Shown: positions 1 to 7,875 of the stretch, piece by piece
Position numbering within the stretch: the stretch's first letter is position 1
How the letters are laid out: each line of letters opens with the position of its first letter
Notes under the pieces: generated by a model
Told to the model about the DNA's origin: nothing
The model's database searches: none
What the model saw: the letters and a program-made list of their open reading frames with translations, nothing else
Translations under genes and position numbers: made by a program
From: Haloechinothrix halophila YIM 93223
GTDB taxonomy: Bacteria; Actinomycetota; Actinomycetes; Mycobacteriales; Pseudonocardiaceae
DNA length: 64,000 bases
Reading direction: 5' to 3'
Assembly: GCF_000504245.1 (NCBI RefSeq)
Contig: NZ_KI632509.1
Coordinates: 2,585,751-2,649,750, forward strand

Positions 1-468
1 GAGGAAAACACCGGATTCGCACAGATCGCGCAGAACTTCGTCACCGAACGCCTCAGCCTCGCGGTGCAGGCATACGCGGCGGCGCAACGGTGTCTCGACC
101 TCACCGTGGCGTGGTGCCGGGACAGGGAGACCTTCGGACGGCCGTTGATCTCCCGGCAGCTGGTGCAGCACAAGCTCACCGAGATGGCGCGGCGCACCGA
201 CGTCGCCCGCGTCTACAGCCGCGACTTGGCACGGCGCTACGTGGCGGGGGAGAACGTGCTGACGCAGGTCGCGTTCGCGAAGAACACCGCCGTCGAGGCG
301 GGCGAGTGGGTCGCCAACGAGGCGGTTCAGCTGCACGGCGGGCTCGGCTACATGACGGAGTCCGAAGTGGAGCGTCAGTACCGGGACATGCGGATCCTGG
401 GCATCGGTGGTGGAACGAACGAGATCATGACCGGGCTCGCGGCTAAGTTGTTGGGATACACATCATGA
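1..468 (+). CDS. Acyl-CoA dehydrogenase, C-terminal part (5' end outside window)
   Basis: The reading frame is open from base 1 to the stop at 466-468, giving 155 visible residues and no start. The C-terminal half of the acyl-CoA dehydrogenase fold is clear: an alpha-helical stretch with RQLVQHKLTEMARR, then QLHGGLGYMTESEVERQYRD and GGGTNEIM, the family's conserved FAD/substrate-closing region. These enzymes oxidise acyl-CoA to trans-2-enoyl-CoA, passing electrons to ETF. It precedes the carboxylase genes, an order like mycobacterial fadE13-accD2-accA2-fadE12 (family knowledge), so short or branched acyl-CoA catabolism is inferred. The exact substrate cannot be told. Confidence 0.93.
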   Translation, partial: EENTGFAQIAQNFVTERLSLAVQAYAAAQRCLDLTVAWCRDRETFGRPLISRQLVQHKLTEMARRTDVARVYSRDLARRYVAGENVLTQVAFAKNTAVEAGEWVANEAVQLHGGLGYMTESEVERQYRDMRILGIGGGTNEIMTGLAAKLLGYTS

Positions 469-593
469 GGACTGCTTGCAGGCGTGAGGGCCGCTCGCGG
501 GCCCGAACTGAAGCGACTGAATCATCAGACATCATGCTCGCCGACGCCGCGATGGTGGCGCGGCGTGCCGCGCGCGATGAGGAGGCGGCATGA
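465..593 (+). CDS. Possible small coupled ORF, 42 aa
   Basis: An ATG at 465 overlaps the stop of the acyl-CoA dehydrogenase as ATGA, and this frame stops at 591-593, again as ATGA, over the start of the carboxyltransferase gene. The 42-residue product is Arg/Ala-rich with an acidic end (ARRAARDEEAA) and matches no family I know. There is no good Shine-Dalgarno at its start, but GAGGAGG near its end serves the next gene. The double ATGA overlap fills the whole intergenic gap, which suggests it is translated to couple the two genes. It could also be chance in GC-rich DNA. Confidence 0.35.
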   Translation: MRTACRREGRSRARTEATESSDIMLADAAMVARRAARDEEAA

Positions 594-2188
594 CGGTAGT
601 GCGCACCAGCGTTGACGCGGCAGCGGAGGACTTCGCGGAGTACCGCGACGCGATGCTGACCAAGCTCGATGAGCTGGAGACCGAACACGCCAAAGCCATC
701 GAGGGTGGCGGCGAGAAGTACACCGAACGGCACCGCAAACGCGGCAAGCTGCTCGCGCGGGAGCGCATCGAGCTGCTCATCGATGAGGACTCGCCGTTCC
801 TCGAACTCTCGCCGCTGGCGGCGTGGGGATCTGACTACAAGGTCGGGGCGAGCATGGTGACCGGCATCGGCGTCGTGGAAGGCGTCGAGTGCATGATCAT
901 CGCCAGCGACCCGACGGTCAAAGGCGGGTCGATGAACCCGTGGAGCGTCAAGAAGGGCTTTCGCGCGGCAGACATCGCCGCGCAGAACCGGCTCCCCACG
1001 ATCAACCTGGTCGAGTCGGGCGGCGCTGACCTGCCGACGCAGAAGGAGATCTTCATCCCCGGCGGGCGCACCTTCCGCGACCTCACGCGGGCGTCCAAGG
1101 AGCGGGTGCCCACGGTGGCGCTGGTGTTCGGCAACTCGACCGCGGGCGGTGCGTACCTGCCTGGCATGTCGGACTACGTCGTCATGGTCAAGGAACAGGC
1201 GAAGGTGTTCCTCGGCGGTCCGCCGCTGGTGAAGATGGCGACCGGCGAGGAGTCCGACGACGAGTCACTCGGCGGCGCCGAGATGCACGCCCGCACCTCT
1301 GGCCTCGCGGACTACCTTGCCGTCGACGAGGAAGACGCGATCCGGCTCGGCCGCAGCATCATCAAGCGGCTCAACTGGAACAAGCAGGGCCCGAGCCCCA
1401 AGCCGTCCTACAGTGAGCCGCGCTACGACGCCGAGGACTTGCTCGGCATCGTGCCCACCGATCTCAAGGTGCCGTTCGATCCGCGCGAGGTGATCGCCCG
1501 CGTCGTCGACGGCTCTGACTTCGACGAGTTCAAGCCGCTGTACGGCTCGAGCCTGGTCACCGGGTGGGCCGACATCCACGGTTATCCGGTCGGCATCCTC
1601 GCGAACGCGCGTGGCGTGCTGTTCAGCGAGGAGTCGCAGAAGGCCACGCAGTTCATCCAGTTGGCGAACCAGTCGGACACGCCGCTGCTGTTCCTGCACA
1701 ACACCACCGGCTACATGGTCGGCAAGAACTACGAGCAGAACGGCATCATCAAGCATGGCGCGATGATGATCAACGCGGTGTCGAACTCGACGGTGCCGCA
1801 CATCTCGGTGCTGATGGGCGCCTCCTACGGCGCGGGGCACTACGGTATGTGCGGGCGCGCGTACGACCCGAGGTTCCTGTTCGCGTGGCCGAGCGCGAAG
1901 TCCGCCGTGATGGGTGGCCAGCAGCTCGCCGGAGTGCTCTCCATCGTCGCCCGGGCGTCGGCCGAGAGCAGGGGACAGGCCTACGACGAGGACCAGGACG
2001 CCGCCATGCGCGCCATGGTCGAGGGCCAGATCGAAGCGGAGTCGGTGCCGACGTTCCTCTCGGGGATGCTCTACGACGACGGCATCATCGACCCCCGCGA
2101 CACCCGCACCGTGCTCGGCATGAGCCTGTCCGCGATCCACAACGGACCAGTCGAAGGAGCGAGGGGCTATGGCGTCTTTCGAATGTGA
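590..2188 (+). CDS. accD2: Acyl-CoA carboxylase, carboxyltransferase (beta) subunit
   Basis: This 532-residue protein has the full length of acyl-CoA carboxylase beta subunits, which move carboxyl from biotin to acyl-CoA. Two crotonase-like halves are visible. The first holds FGNSTAGGAYLPG (about residues 180-192) and the second GASYGAGHYGM (about 410-421); both are the glycine-rich oxyanion loops. FSEESQKATQFIQLANQ and HNTTGYMVG are typical of the propionyl/methylcrotonyl-CoA carboxylase branch. GAGGAGG precedes the ATG. The next gene overlaps by 20 bp and encodes the biotin-carrying alpha subunit. The symbol follows the mycobacterial neighbourhood and is provisional. Substrate could be a branched or short acyl-CoA. 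Confidence 0.93.
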   Translation: MTVVRTSVDAAAEDFAEYRDAMLTKLDELETEHAKAIEGGGEKYTERHRKRGKLLARERIELLIDEDSPFLELSPLAAWGSDYKVGASMVTGIGVVEGVECMIIASDPTVKGGSMNPWSVKKGFRAADIAAQNRLPTINLVESGGADLPTQKEIFIPGGRTFRDLTRASKERVPTVALVFGNSTAGGAYLPGMSDYVVMVKEQAKVFLGGPPLVKMATGEESDDESLGGAEMHARTSGLADYLAVDEEDAIRLGRSIIKRLNWNKQGPSPKPSYSEPRYDAEDLLGIVPTDLKVPFDPREVIARVVDGSDFDEFKPLYGSSLVTGWADIHGYPVGILANARGVLFSEESQKATQFIQLANQSDTPLLFLHNTTGYMVGKNYEQNGIIKHGAMMINAVSNSTVPHISVLMGASYGAGHYGMCGRAYDPRFLFAWPSAKSAVMGGQQLAGVLSIVARASAESRGQAYDEDQDAAMRAMVEGQIEAESVPTFLSGMLYDDGIIDPRDTRTVLGMSLSAIHNGPVEGARGYGVFRM

Positions 2189-4166
2189 GCACGGTGACCC
2201 GATGATCAATTCCGTACTGGTCGCCAACCGGGGTGAGATCGCGCGCCGGGTGTTTCGCAGCTGCGCGGACGCCGGGATCGGCACCGTGGCGGTGTACTCC
2301 GACGCTGACGCCGACCTGCCGCACACCCGCGAGGCCGACGCCGCCGTCCGGTTGCCGGGCAACACGCCGTCCGAGACGTATCTGCGGGGCGATCGCATCA
2401 TCGAGGCCGCGCACCAGGCGGGCGCGGACGCCATCCACCCCGGCTACGGTTTCTTGTCCGAGAACGCCGACTTCGCCCAGGCGGTGCAGGACGCAGGGCT
2501 GACGTGGATCGGCCCGCCGCCCGCCGCGATCGCGTCCATGGGCTCCAAGGTGGAAGCCAAGCGGATCATGGCCGATGCCGGAGTGCCTGTGCTGTCCGAA
2601 CTGGACCCCGCGGAGATCACAGCGGACCAGCTCCCGGTACTGGTGAAAGCGTCCGCCGGTGGTGGTGGCCGCGGCATGCGTGTGGTGCACGAGCTGTCAG
2701 CGCTGGAGGACGCCGTCAAGGCCGCATCGGCCGAGGCGGGATCGGCGTTCGGTGACGCCACGGTGTTCTGCGAACGCTACCTGCCCACCGGACGTCACAT
2801 CGAGGTGCAGGTACTCGCCGACGAGCACGGCACCATCTGGGCCGTGGGTGAGCGCGAGTGTTCCATCCAGCGCCGCCATCAGAAGGTCATCGAGGAAGCG
2901 CCGTCCCCGCTGGTGGACGACGCGATGCGGCAGCAGTTGTTCGACGCCGCCCGCGCCGCCGCCAAGGCCATCGGCTACGTCGGTGCTGGCACCGTCGAGT
3001 TCCTGGCCACCGACAGCGGCGAGTTCTTCTTCCTCGAGATGAACACCCGGCTGCAGGTGGAACACCCGGTCACCGAGTGCGTCACCGGCGTCGATCTGGT
3101 CGGGCTGCAGCTGCGCATCGCCGAGTCCGACCGGCTGCCACCGGAGCCTCCGCCGCAGGACGGCCACGCCATCGAGGTGCGCCTCTACGCCGAGGACCCC
3201 GCCCAGGACTGGCAGCCGCAGAGCGGCACCATTCACGCACTCGACGTCCCGAGGGTGGCCGCCGAGTTCCGAATCCCGCCGCGTGGTGGGATCCGGCTCG
3301 ACTCCGGTTTCGAGGGCGGTTCCGTTGTCGGCGTGCACTACGACCCGATGCTGGCCAAGGTCATCGCCTGGGCGCCGACCAGGGGCGAGGCGGCCCGCGC
3401 GCTGGCGGCGGCGCTGGCGGGCAGCAAGATCCACGGCCTTGTCACCAACCGGGACCTGCTGGTTACCGTGCTACGGCACCCGGCGTTTCTGGCTGGCGAG
3501 ACCGACACCGCGTTCTTCGAGCGTCACGGCCTCGACACGCTGTCCACACCGCTGGCGGACGACCGCGCGCGCCAGCTCAGCGCGCTGGCCGCCGCGCTCG
3601 CGGCGGCCGCTGCCAACCGAGCGCAGGCGAAAGTCCTGTCCGGACTGCCCAGCGGCTGGCGCAACGTGGCCTCGCAGCGGCAACGCAAGAGCTACCGCGT
3701 CGGCGAGGACACCGTCGACGTCGACTACCGCATCACCCGTGCGGGCCTCGACGCCGATGGCCACGACGACGTCTCGCTTGTGACGTCTACCCCTGGGCGG
3801 GTGGTGCTGACCGTCGCCGGGGTGCGGCGCACCTTCGACGTCGCCCGTTACGGCGACCAGGTGTACGTCGACTCACCGCTCGGCCCGGTGGCCCTGCGCA
3901 GGCTGCCGCGCTACACCGACCCGGACGCCGCCGTGCCAGCGGGGTCGCTGCTGGCGCCGATGCCCGGCTCGGTGCTGCGAGTCGCCGTCGAGCAGGGCGC
4001 GACCGTCCAGTCCGGACAGCCACTGCTGTGGCTTGAGGCGATGAAGATGGAACACCAGATCAGCGCACCGGCCGACGGCGTCGTCGCCGAACTACCGGTC
4101 AGCCAGGGACAACAGGTCGACGTCGGCACCGTGCTCGCCGTCGTGCACGCAGCATCCGAGTCGTGA
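2169..4166 (+). CDS. accA2: Acyl-CoA carboxylase alpha subunit (biotin carboxylase + BCCP)
   Basis: This 665-residue protein charges biotin with bicarbonate using ATP. The N-terminal biotin carboxylase domain starts with INSVLVANRGEIARR, has the ATP-grasp glycine loop KASAGGGGRGMR (about residue 161 on) and EMNTRLQVEHPVTE. The C-terminal biotinyl carrier domain ends with EAMKMEH, the biotinylated lysine being about residue 626. The start at 2169 has AAGGAG at good spacing; an in-frame ATG at 2202 gives the more usual family N-terminus and is the alternative. It overlaps the beta subunit gene by 20 bp, consistent with coupled synthesis. The stop codon lies inside a hairpin arm (see 4161-4204). 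Confidence 0.94.
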   Translation: MASFECEHGDPMINSVLVANRGEIARRVFRSCADAGIGTVAVYSDADADLPHTREADAAVRLPGNTPSETYLRGDRIIEAAHQAGADAIHPGYGFLSENADFAQAVQDAGLTWIGPPPAAIASMGSKVEAKRIMADAGVPVLSELDPAEITADQLPVLVKASAGGGGRGMRVVHELSALEDAVKAASAEAGSAFGDATVFCERYLPTGRHIEVQVLADEHGTIWAVGERECSIQRRHQKVIEEAPSPLVDDAMRQQLFDAARAAAKAIGYVGAGTVEFLATDSGEFFFLEMNTRLQVEHPVTECVTGVDLVGLQLRIAESDRLPPEPPPQDGHAIEVRLYAEDPAQDWQPQSGTIHALDVPRVAAEFRIPPRGGIRLDSGFEGGSVVGVHYDPMLAKVIAWAPTRGEAARALAAALAGSKIHGLVTNRDLLVTVLRHPAFLAGETDTAFFERHGLDTLSTPLADDRARQLSALAAALAAAAANRAQAKVLSGLPSGWRNVASQRQRKSYRVGEDTVDVDYRITRAGLDADGHDDVSLVTSTPGRVVLTVAGVRRTFDVARYGDQVYVDSPLGPVALRRLPRYTDPDAAVPAGSLLAPMPGSVLRVAVEQGATVQSGQPLLWLEAMKMEHQISAPADGVVAELPVSQGQQVDVGTVLAVVHAASES

Positions 4167-4204
4167 GTGCTGATCAGCGTTAGAACTCTGATCAGCACTC
4201 ACGA
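4161..4204 (+). terminator. Intra-operon hairpin after alpha subunit gene
   Basis: A perfect 17-bp inverted repeat (arms 4161-4177 and 4188-4204, 10-nt loop) contains the stop codon of the carboxylase alpha gene and ends 23 bp before the next start. There is no T-run. It probably acts as a partial terminator or mRNA-stability element that sets the ratio of carboxylase to downstream dehydrogenase. This role is inferred from position. Confidence 0.6.
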
Positions 4205-4227
4205 CCCAGCCATAAGGAGCGGACACA

Positions 4228-5391
4228 GTGAACAACTTCACCGAGACCGAGGAGCGGCAGGCACTGCGTAAGGCGGTGTACGACTTCGGCAGCAAGTACG
4301 GCCACGAGTACTACCTGAAGATCGCCCGCGAGGGCGGCCACACCAACGAATTGTGGGACGAGGCGGGCAAGCTCGGCTACATGGGCGTCGCCGTGCCCGA
4401 GGAGTACGACGGCGGAGGCGGCGGCATCGGCGACCTCGCCGCCGTGTGTGAGGAGCTGTGCGCGGCCGGGACGCCGCTGCTGCTGATGGTCGTCTCGCCC
4501 GCGATCTGCGGCACCGTCATCGCCCGCTACGGCACCGAGGAGCAGAAGCAGCACTGGCTTCCCCGGTTCGCCACCGGCGAGGTGCGGATGGCGTTCGCCA
4601 TCACCGAACCGGACGCGGGCTCCAACTCGCACAAGATCACCACCACCGCGCGCCAGGACGGCGACGACTGGGTCCTCAACGGCCAGAAGGTCTTCATCTC
4701 CGGCGTCGATGAGGCCGAGGCGGTGCTGGTCGTCGGCAGGACCGAGGATGCCAAGACGGGCAAGCTCAAGCCAGCGTTGTTCATCGTGCCCACCGACGCG
4801 CCTGGCTTCGAAGCCCAGGACATCCCGATGGACATCGTCTCAGCCGACAAGCAGTTCACGCTGTTCTTCGACAACGTCCGGCTGCCCGCGAACGCGCTGG
4901 TGGGGGAGAGCACCGACACCGCGCTACTGCAGCTGTTCGCCGGGCTCAACCCGGAGCGCATCATGGGCGCGGCGTTCTCGCTCGGTCTGGCGCGGCTGGC
5001 GCTGAACAAGGCGACCGAGTACGCCAAGACCCGTAACGTCTGGGGTGCGCCGATCGGCTCCCACCAGGGCATAGCGCATCCGCTCGCGCAGATCAAGGTA
5101 GAGATCGAGCTGGCGAAGCTGATGACGCAGAAAGCGGCCGCGCTCTACGAGGCGGGCGACGACATGGGTGCGGGCGAAGCGGCCAACATGGCCAAGTACG
5201 CCGCAGCCGAAGCCGCGGTGCACGCCGTCGACCAGGCGGTGCACACCCACGGCGGCAACGGGCTCGCGACCGAGTACGGCCTGGGTGCGATGATCGCGGC
5301 AGTCCGGGTCGGGCGAATCGCGCCGGTAAGCAGGGAGATGATCCTCAACTTCGTGGCGCAGCATAGCCTTGACCTGCCGAAGTCGTACTAA
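4228..5391 (+). CDS. Acyl-CoA dehydrogenase
   Basis: A full-length 387-residue flavoenzyme. FAITEPDAGSNSHKI is the FAD/substrate-binding central strand region and HTHGGNGLATEYGL the C-terminal signature. GTG start at 4228 with AAGGAGC upstream. It lies 61 bp after the carboxylase alpha gene and 8 bp before the SDR gene, in the position of mycobacterial fadE12, so it probably supplies or consumes the same acyl-CoA series as the carboxylase. The final signature lacks the common YRD/GT ending seen in the partial enzyme at 1-468, so the two dehydrogenases belong to different subfamilies and are not a recent duplication. Confidence 0.92.
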   Translation: MNNFTETEERQALRKAVYDFGSKYGHEYYLKIAREGGHTNELWDEAGKLGYMGVAVPEEYDGGGGGIGDLAAVCEELCAAGTPLLLMVVSPAICGTVIARYGTEEQKQHWLPRFATGEVRMAFAITEPDAGSNSHKITTTARQDGDDWVLNGQKVFISGVDEAEAVLVVGRTEDAKTGKLKPALFIVPTDAPGFEAQDIPMDIVSADKQFTLFFDNVRLPANALVGESTDTALLQLFAGLNPERIMGAAFSLGLARLALNKATEYAKTRNVWGAPIGSHQGIAHPLAQIKVEIELAKLMTQKAAALYEAGDDMGAGEAANMAKYAAAEAAVHAVDQAVHTHGGNGLATEYGLGAMIAAVRVGRIAPVSREMILNFVAQHSLDLPKSY

Positions 5392-5399
5392 GGAGTCAC

Positions 5400-6236
5400 A
5401 TGACATCGCTCGCGGGTAAGACGCTTCTCATGTCGGGCGGCAGCAGGGGCATCGGTGAGGCGATCGCCCTGCGTGCCGCTGCCGACGGCGCCAACGTCGC
5501 CATGATCGCCAAGACGGCCGAGCCGCACCCGAAGCTGCCCGGCACGATCTACACCGCCGCGAAGGCGGTCGAGGAGGCTGGCGGGCAGGCGCTGCCCATC
5601 GTCGGTGATGTCCGTGACGACGAGTCCGTCGCCAAGGCGATCGAAGACACGGTGGCGCGGTTCGGCGGCATCGACGTCGTCGTCAACAACGCCAGCGCGA
5701 TCGACCTCTCGCCGACCGAGCACATCAGGATGAAGAGCTACGACCTGATGCAGGACATCAACACCCGTGGTTCGTTCCTGCTGTCGAAGTTGTCGATCCC
5801 GTACCTGCGGAACTCCGACAATCCGCACATCCTGACGTTGTCGCCGCCGATCAGCCTGGACCCGAAGTGGTTCGGGCAGATCGGCACCGGCTACACCATC
5901 GCGAAGTACGGCATGAGCCTGGTGACGCTCGGGTTGTCCGAGGAACTGCGCGGTGACGGCATCGCGGCGAACTCGCTGTGGCCGCGCACGACGATCGACA
6001 CCGCCGCGATCCGCAACGTGGTCGGCGCCGAGCTCGCCAACACGTCGCGGACGCCGCAGATCATGGCCGACGCTGCGCACGCGATCGTCACCAAGCCGAG
6101 CAAGGAAGCGACGGGGCAGTTCTTCATCGACGACGAGGTGCTGACCGCCGCGGGCGTGACCGACTTCGCGCAGTACCGGCTCTGTGAGCGGGAGGAAGAC
6201 CTCTCGCCGGATCTGTGGGTCGAGGGGAGCCGCTGA
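5400..6236 (+). CDS. Short-chain dehydrogenase/reductase (HSDL2-like)
   Basis: A 278-residue SDR. The Rossmann motif SGGSRGIGEAI lies at the N-terminus, followed by NNASAI, and the catalytic YTIAK (Tyr-x3-Lys) sits near residue 165. The insertion AKTAEPHPKLPGTIYTAAKA after the first beta-alpha unit is typical of the hydroxysteroid dehydrogenase-like 2 subgroup rather than of the FabG type. GGAG lies just before the ATG. It follows the acyl-CoA dehydrogenase by 8 bp and is co-transcribed with it. A 3-hydroxyacyl or related alcohol oxidation step is a reasonable guess; the substrate is not shown by the sequence. Confidence 0.9.
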   Translation: MTSLAGKTLLMSGGSRGIGEAIALRAAADGANVAMIAKTAEPHPKLPGTIYTAAKAVEEAGGQALPIVGDVRDDESVAKAIEDTVARFGGIDVVVNNASAIDLSPTEHIRMKSYDLMQDINTRGSFLLSKLSIPYLRNSDNPHILTLSPPISLDPKWFGQIGTGYTIAKYGMSLVTLGLSEELRGDGIAANSLWPRTTIDTAAIRNVVGAELANTSRTPQIMADAAHAIVTKPSKEATGQFFIDDEVLTAAGVTDFAQYRLCEREEDLSPDLWVEGSR

Positions 6237-6238
6237 GC

Positions 6239-6850
6239 ATGACGTCGGTGCGGCAGCCGCAGCAGGATCGGAGCAGGCAGACGCGGCGGCGGTTGCTGGA
6301 TGCCGCCGTCGCGTGCCTGACCGAGCTGGGCTGGACCCGCACCACGGTCGTGGTCGTCGCGGAGCGAGCCGGGGTCTCGCGGGGGGCGGCGCAGCATCAC
6401 TTCCCGACCCGTGAGGATCTGATCAACGCCGCTGTCAACTACGTCTCCGAAGTGCAGTTGGAGGAGCTGGCCGACCAGGTCGCGGCATTGCCGACCGACG
6501 GGACGCGGCGACGCGCGGTCGTGGAGATGCTGCTCAACCTGTACACCGGGCCGTCGTTTCGCGCCGCGTTGCACCTGTGGGTGGCGGCGTCGACCGACGA
6601 GCCGCTGGGTGCGCTGATCAAGCCGCTGGAACGGCAAGTCGGTCGCGAAGCGCACCGGATGGCGGTGAACCTGCTCGACGTCGACGAGTCCGTGCCCGGC
6701 GTCAGGGAGACGGTCCAGGCCACGTTGGACCTCGCGCGCGGGCTCGGGCTGGCGAACCTGCTCAGCGACGACACCGCCCGCCGCGCCCGCATCGTGGCGC
6801 AGTGGACGTCGATGCTGGAAGCGGAGCTGTCAGCGGCCACGGTGTCGTAG
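6239..6850 (+). CDS. TetR-family transcriptional regulator
   Basis: The 203-residue protein has an N-terminal TetR helix-turn-helix (RRRLLDAAVACLTELGW, then VVVVAERAGVSRGAAQHHF) and a helical ligand-binding domain. I chose the ATG at 6239, which follows the SDR stop by 2 bp and has GAGGGGAG upstream; an in-frame GTG at 6215 would overlap the SDR gene. It is the last gene of the acyl-CoA operon and very likely controls it, sensing an acyl-CoA intermediate as FadR/KstR-like TetR proteins do. That ligand assignment is inference. Confidence 0.9.
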   Translation: MTSVRQPQQDRSRQTRRRLLDAAVACLTELGWTRTTVVVVAERAGVSRGAAQHHFPTREDLINAAVNYVSEVQLEELADQVAALPTDGTRRRAVVEMLLNLYTGPSFRAALHLWVAASTDEPLGALIKPLERQVGREAHRMAVNLLDVDESVPGVRETVQATLDLARGLGLANLLSDDTARRARIVAQWTSMLEAELSAATVS

Positions 6851-6874
6851 CGCTCAGATCCGACCCAGGCGGGC

Positions 6875-6903
6875 TTGACTGTTGGGGTGACCTGGCTCAC
6901 GAT
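6875..6903 (+). promoter_or_regulatory. Candidate promoter of the racemase gene
   Basis: TTGACT (6875-6880) and CACGAT (6898-6903) are separated by 17 bp and fit actinobacterial -35/-10 spacing. Transcription would start near 6910, so the palindrome at 6928-6942 would lie just downstream of the start, a good place for a repressor roadblock. Predicted by eye only. Confidence 0.4.
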
Positions 6904-6927
6904 AGCTTTCACAACTTGGCATCTCAC

Positions 6928-6942
6928 TTCCGTACTGCGGAA
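6928..6942. promoter_or_regulatory. Palindromic operator TTCC-N7-GGAA, copy 1
   Basis: TTCCGTACTGCGGAA lies between the predicted promoter and the Shine-Dalgarno of the racemase gene. A second TTCC-N7-GGAA site occurs at 7860-7874 before the NCS1 permease remnant, sharing 10 or more of 15 bases. The pair suggests one repressor for both genes. The regulator at 9134-10111 is a candidate, but an unlinked regulator is equally possible. Confidence 0.6.
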
Positions 6943-6957
6943 TGGGAAGGAGCTATC

Positions 6958-7695
6958 GTGGGCACCCGGATCCTCGTCGTCAACGTGAACACCACCGCTG
7001 CCATGACCGACACCATCGCCGCGCAGGCGCGTGCGGTCGCACGACCCGGCACTGAGATCGTGGGGCTGACGCCGTCGTTCGGCCCCGAGTCGGTCGAGGG
7101 CAATTTCGAGAGCTACCTGTCCGCCGTCGCGGTCATGGATCGGGTGCACACCTACGAGGGTCAGTACGACGCTGTCGTGCAGGCCGGGTTCGGTGAGCAC
7201 GGCCGGGAGGGGTTGCAGGAGCTCTGCGACGTCCCGGTTGTCGACATCACCGAGGCGGCCGCGCACGTCGCATGCTTGCTCGGCAGGAAGTACACCGTGG
7301 TCACGACATTGAGCCGTGCCGTGGGGCAGATCGAGGACCGGCTCATGCTCGCGGGACTGCACACCCGCTGCGCCTCGGTCCGGGCGAGCGGGCTGTCCGT
7401 GCTCGACCTCGAAGCTGATCCCGAGGCCGCGGTGAAGGCGATCGCCGAGCAGGCCCGGCTGGCGGTCGAGCAGGACGGCGCCGAGGTGGTCTGCCTTGGT
7501 TGCGGCGGCATGGCCGGTCTCGACGACGAGATTCGCGCGGTCACCGGCGCTCCCGTCGTCGATGGCGTCGCCGCCGCTGTCGGGTTGGCCGAGTCGCTGG
7601 TGGGGCTCGGTCTGACGACGAGCAAGATCGGAAGCTATGCCGCACCGCGGCCCAAGACCGTCACGGGCTGGCCGGTGAGCGGTTCTCTTCGCTAG
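6958..7695 (+). CDS. Aspartate/glutamate/hydantoin racemase family protein
   Basis: A 245-residue protein of the Asp/Glu/hydantoin racemase superfamily, which epimerises C-alpha using two cysteines. It starts at GTG 6958 behind GAAGGAG. The N-terminus ILVVNVNTTAAMTDTI and the second catalytic-cysteine motif VVCLGCGGMAGL are clear. The first cysteine, normally in a segment like ACFGDPG, is replaced by glycine in QAGFGEHGREGL. It may be a non-racemising or one-cysteine branch. It sits before an NCS1 nucleobase/hydantoin permease remnant with the same operator, pointing to hydantoin or allantoin use. A strong hairpin follows. Confidence 0.85.
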   Translation: MGTRILVVNVNTTAAMTDTIAAQARAVARPGTEIVGLTPSFGPESVEGNFESYLSAVAVMDRVHTYEGQYDAVVQAGFGEHGREGLQELCDVPVVDITEAAAHVACLLGRKYTVVTTLSRAVGQIEDRLMLAGLHTRCASVRASGLSVLDLEADPEAAVKAIAEQARLAVEQDGAEVVCLGCGGMAGLDDEIRAVTGAPVVDGVAAAVGLAESLVGLGLTTSKIGSYAAPRPKTVTGWPVSGSLR

Positions 7696-7711
7696 CTCCC
7701 AGATTCCCATA

Positions 7712-7754
7712 AGCGCAGGTCACACGCTCTCCGGTGGAGCGTGTGACCTGCGCT
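7712..7754 (+). terminator. Terminator hairpin after racemase gene
   Basis: A perfect 18-bp stem (arms 7712-7729 and 7737-7754, 7-nt loop) lies 16 bp after the racemase stop. There is no T-run, which is common for actinobacterial terminators. It separates the racemase gene from the permease remnant, so the latter has (or had) its own promoter. Confidence 0.75.
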
Positions 7755-7859
7755 GCGCGCGTGATGTGACGCGTGGTCGCACGGCGTCCGCATTCGTCTC
7801 TCACGAGGTCTGGACACCATCTGTGAACTGGCTTACTCTGCCATTAATCGGAATCATTA

Positions 7860-7874
7860 TTCCATAATACGGAA
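7860..7874. promoter_or_regulatory. Palindromic operator TTCC-N7-GGAA, copy 2
   Basis: TTCCATAATACGGAA directly abuts the first recognisable codons of the permease remnant. An overlapping GGAA-N5-TTCC (7850-7863) extends the symmetry upstream. The centre, CATAAT, could be a -10 box, so a bound repressor would cover the promoter. It matches copy 1 in arm sequence and spacing. Confidence 0.55.
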
Positions 7875-7875
7875 T

